From Acidovorax sp. DW039 (GTDB lineage: Bacteria > Pseudomonadota > Gammaproteobacteria > Burkholderiales > Burkholderiaceae_C), in assembly GCF_037101375.1 (NCBI RefSeq), contig NZ_AP029019.1, positions 2,666,001-2,730,000 of the forward strand: DNA of 64,000 bases. Direction: 5' to 3'. Of the stretch, positions 28,385 through 36,779 are shown piece after piece. The notes under the pieces were generated by a model that ran no database searches, was not told where the DNA came from, and saw only the letters and a program-made list of their open reading frames with translations. Numbering within the stretch: position 1 is the stretch's first letter; every line of letters begins with the position of its first letter. A program made the position numbers and the translations under genes.

Positions 28385-28770
28385 TATGGCTTGCTTTCAA
28401 TGGCCGTTACTGTCGAACGGATAGGGCTGCCGGTCACATTGAGTGGTCGAGCCTGTGGGTTCTTCAGCAACTCTTTGGCTGCAGCCATTTCTTCTTGATA
28501 TCGCGCCCTGGCTTGCTGATTGCATGCAGAGCGCTCGTTCGAGGGCATTTCCTTACAGGCGGCCAGGTTCAATTTGAGACCTCCTCCTGCTTCACGAATG
28601 GCGGTCTGGTAACGCTGCTGGGGCGTTGTGTCTTCCTGCGCCCCTCTTGCCAGAGAAGCCTCGTCGTCGGCCCAGGCGGGCGCCGCCATTACGCACAAGC
28701 TTGCCAGCAATGGCACAACTACAGAGCCAGAAATAGCTCGAGAAAAAATGGTTCGGGTTCGCATAGACAT
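28384..28770 (-). CDS. Exported protein of unknown function with a Cys-pair helix
   Basis: 128 residues from the ATG with an AGGAG site. Signal peptide ends near MAAPAWADD. The mature chain is helical, charged and contains a Cys pair (ACKEMPSNERSACNQQARARY) that may form one disulfide. No family recognised; similar short exported proteins are common in Comamonadaceae. It shares the strong terminator with the convergent NlpC/P60 gene. Confidence 0.7.
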   Translation of the reverse strand: MSMRTRTIFSRAISGSVVVPLLASLCVMAAPAWADDEASLARGAQEDTTPQQRYQTAIREAGGGLKLNLAACKEMPSNERSACNQQARARYQEEMAAAKELLKNPQARPLNVTGSPIRSTVTAIESKP

Positions 28771-29001
28771 GAACACTCCTGCTTGATGAGCTGAAGCTTT
28801 CCTCAAGAAAGGAGGAAAGCCTTGCTGTAGAGCTATGGTGGCACACACGCCATCCATTCAATGCAGGAGAGCACCCTACAGCGCTGCCAGAAATGCCCTA
28901 CTCCGCCTTCGCAGTTTCATCAAGCAGAAAGGGATCAAGCGCTTTGTTCGTGATTGGGGGCATGCACGTGTCTGTGCGTCTCCATGCATGCCCCCGTTCC
29001 A

Positions 29002-30690
29002 TCACTGTGCGGTACAGGCAAAGTTAGCGGCGTCTTCTACACTGCCTGTTCCCTTGTATTTGGCGAAGAGCGGATAGGGACACAGCGGCCGGGTGCGGTT
29101 GGGAAAGTCGGTGCTGCTTGGCAGAGCCTTTGCTGGAATAGTTTGTGGGGCAACGCCCCTCTCCACCCAATCCACCATGGTCTGGATCGAGTCAAAGTTG
29201 TCAGTGGCTGGGCCACCAGAGCAATGGTTCATGCCCGGCACGAGGAAGGTTCTGGCAAAGCTCTGCACGGCGTCCATGCCCCCATGGTTGGCGGCGAGGC
29301 GTTCGTAATAGTCGATGGTGTCAAATGCTGAAAAGATCGGGTCTGACATGCCATGGATGAAGAGCAGCTTGCCGCCGCGCTGCTTGTAGGCAGTCAGCTT
29401 GTCGTCTGCGTAGGTGTCATAAATCGCCGAATAGGCCGCCATCCGGGCAGGGTCTGAGTCAAAGTTGAAATTCAGCGGATTGAAGCCCAGGTCAGGCGGC
29501 GTGAAAAACTCGTTGATCAGCGCATCGACCATCAAGGTGATGTAGCGAGCATCCGGCGTTGCCGTGGTGGAGCTGCCCAGCGTCCAGCTGCGCCAGCCAG
29601 GGGCTGCAAGCCCGGCATCCCACGGTTGCCCTGTGTACAGCGCCTTGCCTGCAGAGTTTTTGGGCCCAGCAAAAACCTGCTTCAGCGCATTGACCTGGCC
29701 TGAGGACAGGCAGCTTTCCGACTTCGATCCTGCACACTGCAGAACCTTGGGATCAAACGCCTTGCAAGCGTTAATGTTCTGCGCAAGCCCATCCACCACG
29801 CCATCGGCTGCATCACACGTGGCGTTGACGGCATTGGCTACCAGTTTCAGATCAGCATTGCTGAAAGCCTGGGACAGGATGCGGTTGCCGGCGGGATCCT
29901 GGGGCGCGATGGCATTGAATTGAATGGTGTTCCACATGGCCGCAATGGTGGCCCCACTGGAGACACGCATGGCAGGCGCACCTGCAGTGATTCCGTCAAA
30001 GTAGTCCGGGAAACGTTGCGAGAACATCATCCCCTGGCGCCCACCGCCAGAGCAGCCCGAAAAATAGGAGTAATCAGGCTTGCGACCGTAGCGGGTGCTG
30101 ATCAGTGATTTTGCGGCGACGACCGTCTTGTCATAAGAGTTGTAAGCATGGTCGATACGCGCCTGTGGGTCGGCACCAAAGCTGGCCGTGGTGCCCGAGT
30201 GTCCTGCGTCCGTTGAGACCACGGCGAAGCCTTGCCCCAAAGGCGACGGAGTGCCTCCCGATATGCTGGAGCTGAGCGATGTGTCGCGCAAGATCCCATC
30301 GTTACCCCCACCGCCAATGAACAGAAAGCGGCCGTTCCATTGGTCAGGCAGACTCAACTGGAAACCAATGGCGTAGTTCTTCCCATCCACCCCTACCCGT
30401 GGATTGATGCTGCCTGTGATCACGCAATGACCCGGCAGATAGTTCCCCGAAGTGGCCCCGCCTGGGCGCTTCGTGTCAGGCGGCACGTAACTGGTGCTCA
30501 GCGTGGTGTTGGTCAGCAGTGCCTTTGCGGGCAGCTCGGCGCAGGCCGTGGCGGGCGCCGTGGCGTCATTCACCAACACGGCAGTGCCACCACCACAGGC
30601 AGCGATGGCTACCGGGAGCAGTGCGACTGGCAGCGTCTTGATGACTGTGGCTTTCAAGCTGTGGGGGTGCGTCAATCGGCGTGTTCTCAT
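29002..30690 (-). CDS. Tannase/feruloyl esterase family lipoprotein
   Basis: 562 residues. Signal ends in a lipobox (VAIAAC, Cys 32). The alpha/beta hydrolase has the nucleophile elbow GCSGGGRQG with Cys 213-Ser 214, the acid region GMSDPIFSAFD, and MNHCSGGPATD, which gives the His and the Cys of the family's CS-D-HC arrangement. Expected to cleave aromatic esters such as feruloyl or galloyl esters. A GGAGGAGA ribosome site precedes the ATG. It is the distal gene of an operon with a TctC-type protein and a DUF3237 protein. Confidence 0.9.
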   Translation of the reverse strand: MRTRRLTHPHSLKATVIKTLPVALLPVAIAACGGGTAVLVNDATAPATACAELPAKALLTNTTLSTSYVPPDTKRPGGATSGNYLPGHCVITGSINPRVGVDGKNYAIGFQLSLPDQWNGRFLFIGGGGNDGILRDTSLSSSISGGTPSPLGQGFAVVSTDAGHSGTTASFGADPQARIDHAYNSYDKTVVAAKSLISTRYGRKPDYSYFSGCSGGGRQGMMFSQRFPDYFDGITAGAPAMRVSSGATIAAMWNTIQFNAIAPQDPAGNRILSQAFSNADLKLVANAVNATCDAADGVVDGLAQNINACKAFDPKVLQCAGSKSESCLSSGQVNALKQVFAGPKNSAGKALYTGQPWDAGLAAPGWRSWTLGSSTTATPDARYITLMVDALINEFFTPPDLGFNPLNFNFDSDPARMAAYSAIYDTYADDKLTAYKQRGGKLLFIHGMSDPIFSAFDTIDYYERLAANHGGMDAVQSFARTFLVPGMNHCSGGPATDNFDSIQTMVDWVERGVAPQTIPAKALPSSTDFPNRTRPLCPYPLFAKYKGTGSVEDAANFACTAQ

Positions 30691-30724
30691 GGTGCTGTCT
30701 CCTCCTTTTTATGCGCTGGGCTGA

Positions 30725-31738
30725 TCAGTCAGCCTTGAATCCCGTCGCCGCAACCGCTTTGCCCCAAGTCACCGTGTCGGCGGCAATGATCCGTGCGAAC
30801 TCTTCCCGGGTGGTGCCTGTGACGCGAAACCCTGCGTCCTCCAGCTTGGCCTTGCCTTCGGGCGACTGCACAGCCTTGATGATGTCTGCCTGCAAGCGGC
30901 TCAGAACCTCGGGCGGGGTCTTGCCCGGAGCCACAATGCCAAACCACGAGTTGAACTCCAGCGAGGGATAGCCTTGCTCCTTGATGGTCGGCACATCGGG
31001 CAAGACGTTGGTACGAGTTCCGCCTGTAGTGCCCAATGCCACCAGCTTGCCAGACTTGACGTTCGGCGCAGCCAGCCCCACGCTGGCAAAGACACCTTGC
31101 ACATCGCCACTGAACAAGCCCCCAAGCGCGTCTGCAGTGTTTTTGTAATGCACCGGCTCGGGTTTGAGCTTGACGGCATCGCCAAACATGAAGGCCCCGA
31201 AATGCCCTGGGGTTCCTGCCCCAAAGGTGGCAAGGAACAGCCCTTTTTGCTGCTGTGTCCAGGTCACAAAATCCTTCACATTGCGCGCTGGCACCTTTTG
31301 CGGGTTCACCAGCAAAGCGAAATCTGCAGTGACGACCTGGCTGACTGGAGCAAAGTCTTTTTGAGGGTCGTAGGGCAGCTTGTTGTAGCTGCTGGGAGCA
31401 ATGCTCAATTGCCCGGTTTCACCCAGCATCAACGTGTACCCATCAGGCGCGGCGCGTGCCACTTCACCTGCGGCAATCAGCCCCCCTGCCCCAGGCTTGT
31501 TGTCAACGATGACGCCCAGATTGCCCCAGCCCTCAGAAAGCTTTTGCGCCAGCAGGCGGGCCACAATGTCTGGCCCGGTACCAGCTGCAAATCCCACAAT
31601 GATGCGCACCGGCTTGTTGGGGTAGGCAGCCGTTTGTGCATGCACGGTTGGGAATGAACCCCAAGCTAAAGCCACCACTGCGGCACCGCAAATGCCACGC
31701 ACAGCGAAACGGCGCTTTGACGCTGGAAAAAATTGCAT
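30725..31738 (-). CDS. Bug/TctC-type periplasmic substrate-binding protein
   Basis: 337 residues. The N-terminal hydrophobic segment ends near VHAQTAAYP, a signal peptide. The core has YPNKPVRIIVGFAAGTGPDIVARL and DNKPGAGGLIAAGEVA, typical of the large betaproteobacterial Bug family. These bind carboxylated or aromatic compounds; most lack dedicated membrane partners nearby, as here. AGGAG precedes the ATG. Its neighbours suggest the ligand may be a product or substrate of the esterase downstream. Confidence 0.93.
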   Translation of the reverse strand: MQFFPASKRRFAVRGICGAAVVALAWGSFPTVHAQTAAYPNKPVRIIVGFAAGTGPDIVARLLAQKLSEGWGNLGVIVDNKPGAGGLIAAGEVARAAPDGYTLMLGETGQLSIAPSSYNKLPYDPQKDFAPVSQVVTADFALLVNPQKVPARNVKDFVTWTQQQKGLFLATFGAGTPGHFGAFMFGDAVKLKPEPVHYKNTADALGGLFSGDVQGVFASVGLAAPNVKSGKLVALGTTGGTRTNVLPDVPTIKEQGYPSLEFNSWFGIVAPGKTPPEVLSRLQADIIKAVQSPEGKAKLEDAGFRVTGTTREEFARIIAADTVTWGKAVAATGFKAD

Positions 31739-31808
31739 GATGAGTGTCTCCTGTTAGTTTTTTGAAAGAGATGGTTTGCGAGCGGGAAAAGCGGGAGCCA
31801 GCGAGCGA

Positions 31809-32285
31809 CTACATGAGTTCCCAGAACCGCATGGCAACAGCGTCCGGAAAACGCGCTCCCGTGCCGGTGAACATGCGTTGCGTGATCCACTGCAGTGCAG
31901 GTGATGCCGTTTCAAAGCTGGGGCTACAGCGAAAGTAAATGAGCAGGGGATCCACAGATTCGCCGCGAGCCAGCTTGGTCATGAGTTCTGCCGGGCCTGA
32001 ACGCACTGCGCGGTTTTGCACATACACCAGGTCGCCACCGTCCAGCTCCAGCGTGTACCGCGCATCCAGTTCCGCCAAGGTGTCATTGACGATGAGCTGA
32101 AAATCGGCGCCTCCGGGCAATACCTTCGCCGTCCAGCTAGCACCCTGCACCTGCCCGCCAACAATGGGAATCAGGCGCCGCACGCCATGGACGGTTCGCC
32201 CCACTTCCTGTGGAGTGCCGACCTCGACTCTCAAGTCGGCAAAGAAGCGCAATGCAGGTTCGGAGAATGAGAGGGTTTCGTTCAT
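31809..32285 (-). CDS. DUF3237 (UPF0311) family protein
   Basis: 158 residues from the ATG MNETLSF; a longer TTG-started version to 32348 is possible. Family features: GVRRLIPIVGGQVQG, LPGGADFQLI, LDARYTLELDGGDLVYVQNRA and FRCSPSFETASPALQW. Found with aromatic and ester degradation genes, but the biochemical role is not established. First gene of the minus-strand operon with TctC and tannase-like genes, and divergent from a LuxR-type gene. Confidence 0.88.
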   Translation of the reverse strand: MNETLSFSEPALRFFADLRVEVGTPQEVGRTVHGVRRLIPIVGGQVQGASWTAKVLPGGADFQLIVNDTLAELDARYTLELDGGDLVYVQNRAVRSGPAELMTKLARGESVDPLLIYFRCSPSFETASPALQWITQRMFTGTGARFPDAVAMRFWELM

Positions 32286-32395
32286 AAAGTTTGATGGCTG
32301 GACCGCGCGAAAATTCGGGAACAACGGGCACTGCGAAAAGGGCTGCAAAAGCTCTCAGCAGGTTGGTAAGCGTAAATCCCGAGATGTTTGACTGA

Positions 32396-32415
32396 TGTCA
32401 TCCTTGAAGATGACA
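32396..32415. promoter_or_regulatory. 20-base inverted repeat between the DUF3237 operon and the LuxR gene
   Basis: TGTCATC, six bases, GATGACA: perfect seven-base arms with a 20-base total, the size of a LuxR-type box. It lies between the two divergent starts, 37 bases before the regulator ATG. Confidence 0.65.
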
Positions 32416-32452
32416 ACATGACGACAACCCATCCATTTGCGATCCACACCCC

Positions 32453-33292
32453 ATGAGGCACTGGCTACCGCAGCAGGCTGCGGAATACGCAACCCCTGCA
32501 TGCAATCCGTTAAGTACTGCGCTCGGAGGCATGGTCCAGCAGCTGGGGGAATCGTCGTTTGCGGTTCAGATGCTGAAAGAGCTGGCACCGGTACTACCTG
32601 CAGCATCCTGGTCTGTTTACCGCACCGGTCGGCAATGCCGCCCCACGCTCTATATGTCAGCAAGCCATGGCATTCCCGACACCACACAGGATTGCTGGTG
32701 GGCCTATCTGTCAGGCCCCTACCGCACCGACCGCACCTGGGGTGAAGATGTAGCGCCCTCGGGTTTCAGGCTATGCCACCTCACCGCCAGCGAAGTGGGT
32801 GGGGAGCATCAAGCGCGGGTCTACGAAGCCCATGGCATGGCCGAAAGGGTGTCCATCGTGGAGCAGCAGGATGATGGGGCGGTATTCGCCGTCAACTTCT
32901 ACCGCCATCAGCACCAGCAGCCGTTTCTGGACAGACAGATCGGTGACTTTGAAACCATCGCGCCCGTGCTGTTGTCACTGGCTCGCAAGCACATCTCTTT
33001 GGGCGAGAAGCATTCGAAGCCGCCAGTACAGCTTCTGCACGCAAAGTCAGGCTTACCGCGCTCACACACTCCAAAGCTTCCCGATTTACGCGAAAAGCTG
33101 TTGCGTGCCAATTCCAGCCTCACAGAACGCGAACTGGATGTGTGCACCCGGTTGCTGCAGGGTATGACACAGGAAGGTATCGCTTCAGATCTTGGTCTGA
33201 GCCTGCCGACCGTGAAGACCTATCGCAACAGAGCCTTTGGACGCTTGGGCATTCACTTTCGCAATGAACTGTTCGCTGTGGCGATGGGTTAG
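32453..33292 (+). CDS. LuxR-family transcriptional regulator
   Basis: 279 residues. The C-terminal GerE-type helix-turn-helix is at about 212-270 (SSLTERELDVCTRLLQGMTQ, then IASDLGLSLPTVKTYRNRAF). The N-terminal 200 residues resemble no acyl-homoserine-lactone domain, so a different ligand is likely. It is divergent from the DUF3237/TctC/esterase operon, which it probably controls through the palindrome in between. Confidence 0.88.
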   Translation: MRHWLPQQAAEYATPACNPLSTALGGMVQQLGESSFAVQMLKELAPVLPAASWSVYRTGRQCRPTLYMSASHGIPDTTQDCWWAYLSGPYRTDRTWGEDVAPSGFRLCHLTASEVGGEHQARVYEAHGMAERVSIVEQQDDGAVFAVNFYRHQHQQPFLDRQIGDFETIAPVLLSLARKHISLGEKHSKPPVQLLHAKSGLPRSHTPKLPDLREKLLRANSSLTERELDVCTRLLQGMTQEGIASDLGLSLPTVKTYRNRAFGRLGIHFRNELFAVAMG

Positions 33293-33379
33293 CGGGTTTG
33301 CAGCAGCGAACTTTGCCGGACGCCCGCGGTGTAGCTCAGAGGGTTACGAACCAGATTTGGCAGGTTTCCTTGGCGACTT

Positions 33380-34744
33380 TCATTGTTTGAATCGCAGCAC
33401 AACGCTTGTTCCGCCCAACGCGCTTGCTTCCAGGCGCACATCTGCATCGTGAATGATGGCAATGTCTCTGACGATTGCCAAACCAAGACCGCTCCCCTCC
33501 CCTGTGGTCTTGCTTCCCCTCACCAAACGCTCGAACACCGCCTCACGTTCCTCGTCTGGCACCCCTGGGCCGGAGTCAGACACGCGGATGGATGGTGGGT
33601 TGGTTTCAAACTCCATCACAACCCTGCCCCCTCGTGGCGTGTAACGCAGCGCGTTGTCCAGCAAGTTGCCAAGCGCTTCGCTCAGCAAGTCGCTCTGTCC
33701 CACTGCCATAACGGGCTGCTCAGGTGCTTTGAGTTCCAGATCAATTTGCCGATCCAGGGCGAGCTCCATATATGCGCTACCTACGTCGTGCGCCAAGGCA
33801 ACCAGATCTACGGAAACAAAATCAATGTCTCCCCGAACTTCAGGGTCCAGTCGACCCAAGGCGAGCAACTGCTGCAAAAGCCGGGAGGTTCGCTGCGCCG
33901 TGTGATCCAGTTCGTCAAGCACGCGCCGGGCACTGACCAAGTCCGGGGCCTCGGCGGCACGGGCCAGGCCCAGCCGAATTCCGGCCAGGGGCGTACGCAA
34001 TTGGTGCGCTACAGTGGCCACAAACTGGCGCTCTCGTGCCAGCATGGCCCTGATTCGCGCCAAAAGCTCGTTCAAGGCAGTGGCAAAGGGCATCAACTCC
34101 CTGGGTACATCGTCTGCGCCGATGGGATGCAAGGAAGTATGAGATTGCGCATTCCAGTGGGTCGCCACAGCCTCCAACGGTCGTATGGTGCGCCACACCG
34201 CCCAACCTATGGCCGCCGCTGCAGCGATCAGCAACAAACCCAGCGGTAGCAGCATGGTGAAGATTTCTCGCTGGGCACGCAGGCGTTTGAGTTTGGTCTC
34301 TGCCATCAACACAGTCGCCTGCGCGCCATTGCCATCATCTACAACCACCTCTGCAACCCGCACTGGCTGCCCCTCATGCCAGGCATCAAAAGCTCGGCCT
34401 GCGCGGTAGCGTGTTTCGCGCGTGCCCCGATGGGGCAAGTCAGTGCGGCCCAGCAACTGCCGCCCCTCCTGCTGCACGCTGTAGTAGACCTGATCAATCT
34501 CGTCGTATCCGAGCATCGTCTGCGCCACCCAGGGCAGATCGATTAGCGCGTTGCCCTCCACGAAACGCACTTCATGCGCAAGGGAGCGCGCTGCGTCGAG
34601 CAGCCAACGGTCGAACACCTTCTCCGTCAGGCGATGGCTTGTGTAGGTGCCCAAGGCCCCTGAAGCCGCAACAATCACCAGCAGCGGCACCATCAGCCGC
34701 AGCAACAACTCGCGCAGCAACCAGCGGGAGCCTGCTGCCTTCAT
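33380..34744 (-). CDS. Sensor histidine kinase, TctE/QseC type
   Basis: 454 residues. Transmembrane helices at about 14-35 and 165-188 flank a 2CSK_N-type periplasmic domain (LDAARSLAHEVR, DQVYYSVQQEGRQLL). A HAMP-like linker follows, then the phospho-acceptor box VAHQLRTPL, NLLDNALRYTPRGG (N box), DSGPGVP and EGSGLGLAIV (G boxes). Stop/start overlap with the response regulator (ATGA). The pair is divergent from a heavy-metal RND operon and may control it, although this sensor subfamily is better known for carboxylates. Confidence 0.92.
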   Translation of the reverse strand: MKAAGSRWLLRELLLRLMVPLLVIVAASGALGTYTSHRLTEKVFDRWLLDAARSLAHEVRFVEGNALIDLPWVAQTMLGYDEIDQVYYSVQQEGRQLLGRTDLPHRGTRETRYRAGRAFDAWHEGQPVRVAEVVVDDGNGAQATVLMAETKLKRLRAQREIFTMLLPLGLLLIAAAAAIGWAVWRTIRPLEAVATHWNAQSHTSLHPIGADDVPRELMPFATALNELLARIRAMLARERQFVATVAHQLRTPLAGIRLGLARAAEAPDLVSARRVLDELDHTAQRTSRLLQQLLALGRLDPEVRGDIDFVSVDLVALAHDVGSAYMELALDRQIDLELKAPEQPVMAVGQSDLLSEALGNLLDNALRYTPRGGRVVMEFETNPPSIRVSDSGPGVPDEEREAVFERLVRGSKTTGEGSGLGLAIVRDIAIIHDADVRLEASALGGTSVVLRFKQ

Positions 34745-35442
34745 TCGGTAGGACCTTCCGGATCGGGCGCCCCCACGGGCTCCAGCTCCAGCACATAGCC
34801 AAAGCCGCGCAGAGTGCGGATCATGGTGCCTGAGCCGGCAAGTTTGCGGCGCAGACGGGATATGTACACCTCTGCGGTGCTGTCGCCCACCTCGGTGTTC
34901 CGCCTGGCCAGAGCCTCAATGAGAGCCTGCTTGGGCAGCAGGCGCGGTGCACGGCGTATCAACATGCCCAGCACTTCAAACTCGCGGGGCAACAGATCCA
35001 GCCGCTTGCCGTCGGCATAGGCGCAGCCTTCGTCACCCAGCCAGCTCAATGAGCCATAGTGCATCAGTTCGCCGCGAGCGAGTTGCGAACGTCTGGCCAG
35101 CACTTCCAGCCGGGCATCCAGCTCTTCCACGGAGAAAGGTTTCACCAGATAGTCATCGGCTCCGGACTGCAGGCCGTGCACTCGGTCACTGATACGGTCC
35201 CGGGCGGTGAGGACAAGCACGGGCGTGAGCTTGTCATGGCGCCGGAACTTGGACAGCCATTCAAGTCCGTCCCCGTCGGGCAAGCCCAGATCCAGCACGA
35301 TCAGATTAAAGCTCCCCTGGCCCAAGGCCTCCTGAGCCTCGCGCAAGCTTCCGCACACCTGAACAGACCAGCCCGGCCGCGTCCAACGCAGGCGCAGCTC
35401 TCTGGCAATCACATCGTCATCCTCGATCAGTAAAACGCGCAT
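34741..35442 (-). CDS. OmpR-family response regulator
   Basis: 233 residues. Receiver with phospho-acceptor in NLIVLDLGLPDGDGLEWL (D51) and KPF; the winged helix ends TAEVYISRLRRKL and RTLRGFGYVLE. First gene of the two-component operon. Its 5' end faces the metal efflux operon across a 149-base spacer, the usual arrangement for a metal-responsive pair such as CzcRS or CusRS. Confidence 0.93.
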   Translation of the reverse strand: MRVLLIEDDDVIARELRLRWTRPGWSVQVCGSLREAQEALGQGSFNLIVLDLGLPDGDGLEWLSKFRRHDKLTPVLVLTARDRISDRVHGLQSGADDYLVKPFSVEELDARLEVLARRSQLARGELMHYGSLSWLGDEGCAYADGKRLDLLPREFEVLGMLIRRAPRLLPKQALIEALARRNTEVGDSTAEVYISRLRRKLAGSGTMIRTLRGFGYVLELEPVGAPDPEGPTE

Positions 35443-35591
35443 GGTCGAGGCTCATTCATCCACATGCGTGGGCACGTGGGGTTCATCAAACATAAAGAAT
35501 TGTGCCAACAGGGCAGGACTGATAGGTCTTTGCAAGCTTGGCTTCCTATTATCTGTTGATCTGGGATAAGTGAGCAGTGCCAGGAACTTAC

Positions 35592-36779
35592 ATGAAACGC
35601 AAAACGACCAAGATTGCATTGGCAGTGATGACTGCCTTGGGTATCGGGCTAACGACCAGCCTGCTCTGGGGCAGTTCTCCTGCCGCCGCCGAGGGCACTA
35701 AGGATTCCACTGCAAAAGCACAGGCACCAGCCCCCGCCGCAGCTTATGACAGAGTGAAGTACCCCGAGGGTGCGGCGCAGCTGGCGATGATCCAGTCACG
35801 AGCCCTGCCTGCCACACCTGTGCCAGTTACAGCCCCCCTCAGTGCCCGGGTGGTGTACGACGAGGACGTGACCGCCCGCATCGGTGTTGGTTTTTCCGGC
35901 CGCATCGTCTCCATCAAAGTGGCGCCTGGCGATAGCGTCAAGGCTGGGCAGGTTCTGGCGGAAATTGATTCGCCTGATTTTGGTAGCGCTAACGCCGATC
36001 TCAGCAAGGCGCGTGCAGACGAAGAGCGCAAACGCCTTGTGCTGGATCGCGCCAAGGAACTGACGCCCGGCGAAGGAATTGCGGCCAAGGATCTGGAATT
36101 GGCCCGAGCCGACTATGAACAGGCCCGTGCGGAAACCGCCCGGGCTGAACTGCGGCTGAAGAACCTCAACCCCTCCGGCATGGCCATTCGCGGCCAGAGG
36201 GTGGCGCTGGTCAGCCCGATGACCGGAGTGGTGACTGAGCGCTCAGCGACCCCAGCGCTGGAGGTAAGCCCAGGCATGGCCAACCCTCTTTTTGTGGTGA
36301 CCGACCCTGCGCGCCTGTGGTTGATGGTGGACCTGCCTGAGCGCCTGCTCGGCCAGGTAAAGCTGGGCAACAAGGTGATTGTCAATAGCGACGCTTATCC
36401 GCACGAAACCTTTGACGCCAAGGTAGTGCAGCTTGGCCAGACCATTGATCCCAATACACGCCGTGCATCGGTGCGTGCGCGCCTGCTCAACCATGGCGGC
36501 AAGCTCTTGCCAGAGATGTTTGTGCGAGCCGCAGTCCTGCAAGACCTCGGCAACGGCGTTCAGGTACCCAACAGCGCGATTGTTCGCAGGGGGGTTTACG
36601 CCTATGTCTACGTGGAAACCACACCAGGCGAGTTTGTTCGACGCGAAGTGAAACTGCTCACGCAGGGCAGCGAGTCGAGCTACGTTGGCGAGGGCCTCAA
36701 GGGCGGTGAACGGGTCGTCGTGACTGGTGCCATGTTGCTCGATGCAGAAATCAGCGCCCGCGCTGCCAACAAATCATGA
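35592..36779 (+). CDS. RND efflux periplasmic adaptor (CzcB/CusB-like)
   Basis: 395 residues from the ATG with an AGGAA ribosome site. The N-terminus is a signal anchor (AVMTALGIGLTTSLL). Barrel-sandwich hybrid halves are seen as RIVSIKVAPGDSVKAGQVLAEIDSPDF and GVVTERSATPALEVSPGM, with a helical hairpin at about 135-205 between. It lacks the His-rich metal-binding N-terminus of classical CzcB. Overlaps the pump gene in ATGA. Links inner and outer membrane components of the tripartite pump. Confidence 0.92.
   Translation: MKRKTTKIALAVMTALGIGLTTSLLWGSSPAAAEGTKDSTAKAQAPAPAAAYDRVKYPEGAAQLAMIQSRALPATPVPVTAPLSARVVYDEDVTARIGVGFSGRIVSIKVAPGDSVKAGQVLAEIDSPDFGSANADLSKARADEERKRLVLDRAKELTPGEGIAAKDLELARADYEQARAETARAELRLKNLNPSGMAIRGQRVALVSPMTGVVTERSATPALEVSPGMANPLFVVTDPARLWLMVDLPERLLGQVKLGNKVIVNSDAYPHETFDAKVVQLGQTIDPNTRRASVRARLLNHGGKLLPEMFVRAAVLQDLGNGVQVPNSAIVRRGVYAYVYVETTPGEFVRREVKLLTQGSESSYVGEGLKGGERVVVTGAMLLDAEISARAANKS

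Noticed and set aside
33325..33405. tRNA-like words (GTGTAGCTCAGAGGGTTA and GTTTGAATCGC) near the sensor kinase 3' end
   Set aside because: No acceptor stem or anticodon arm can be formed, and the right part is the coding end of the kinase gene.
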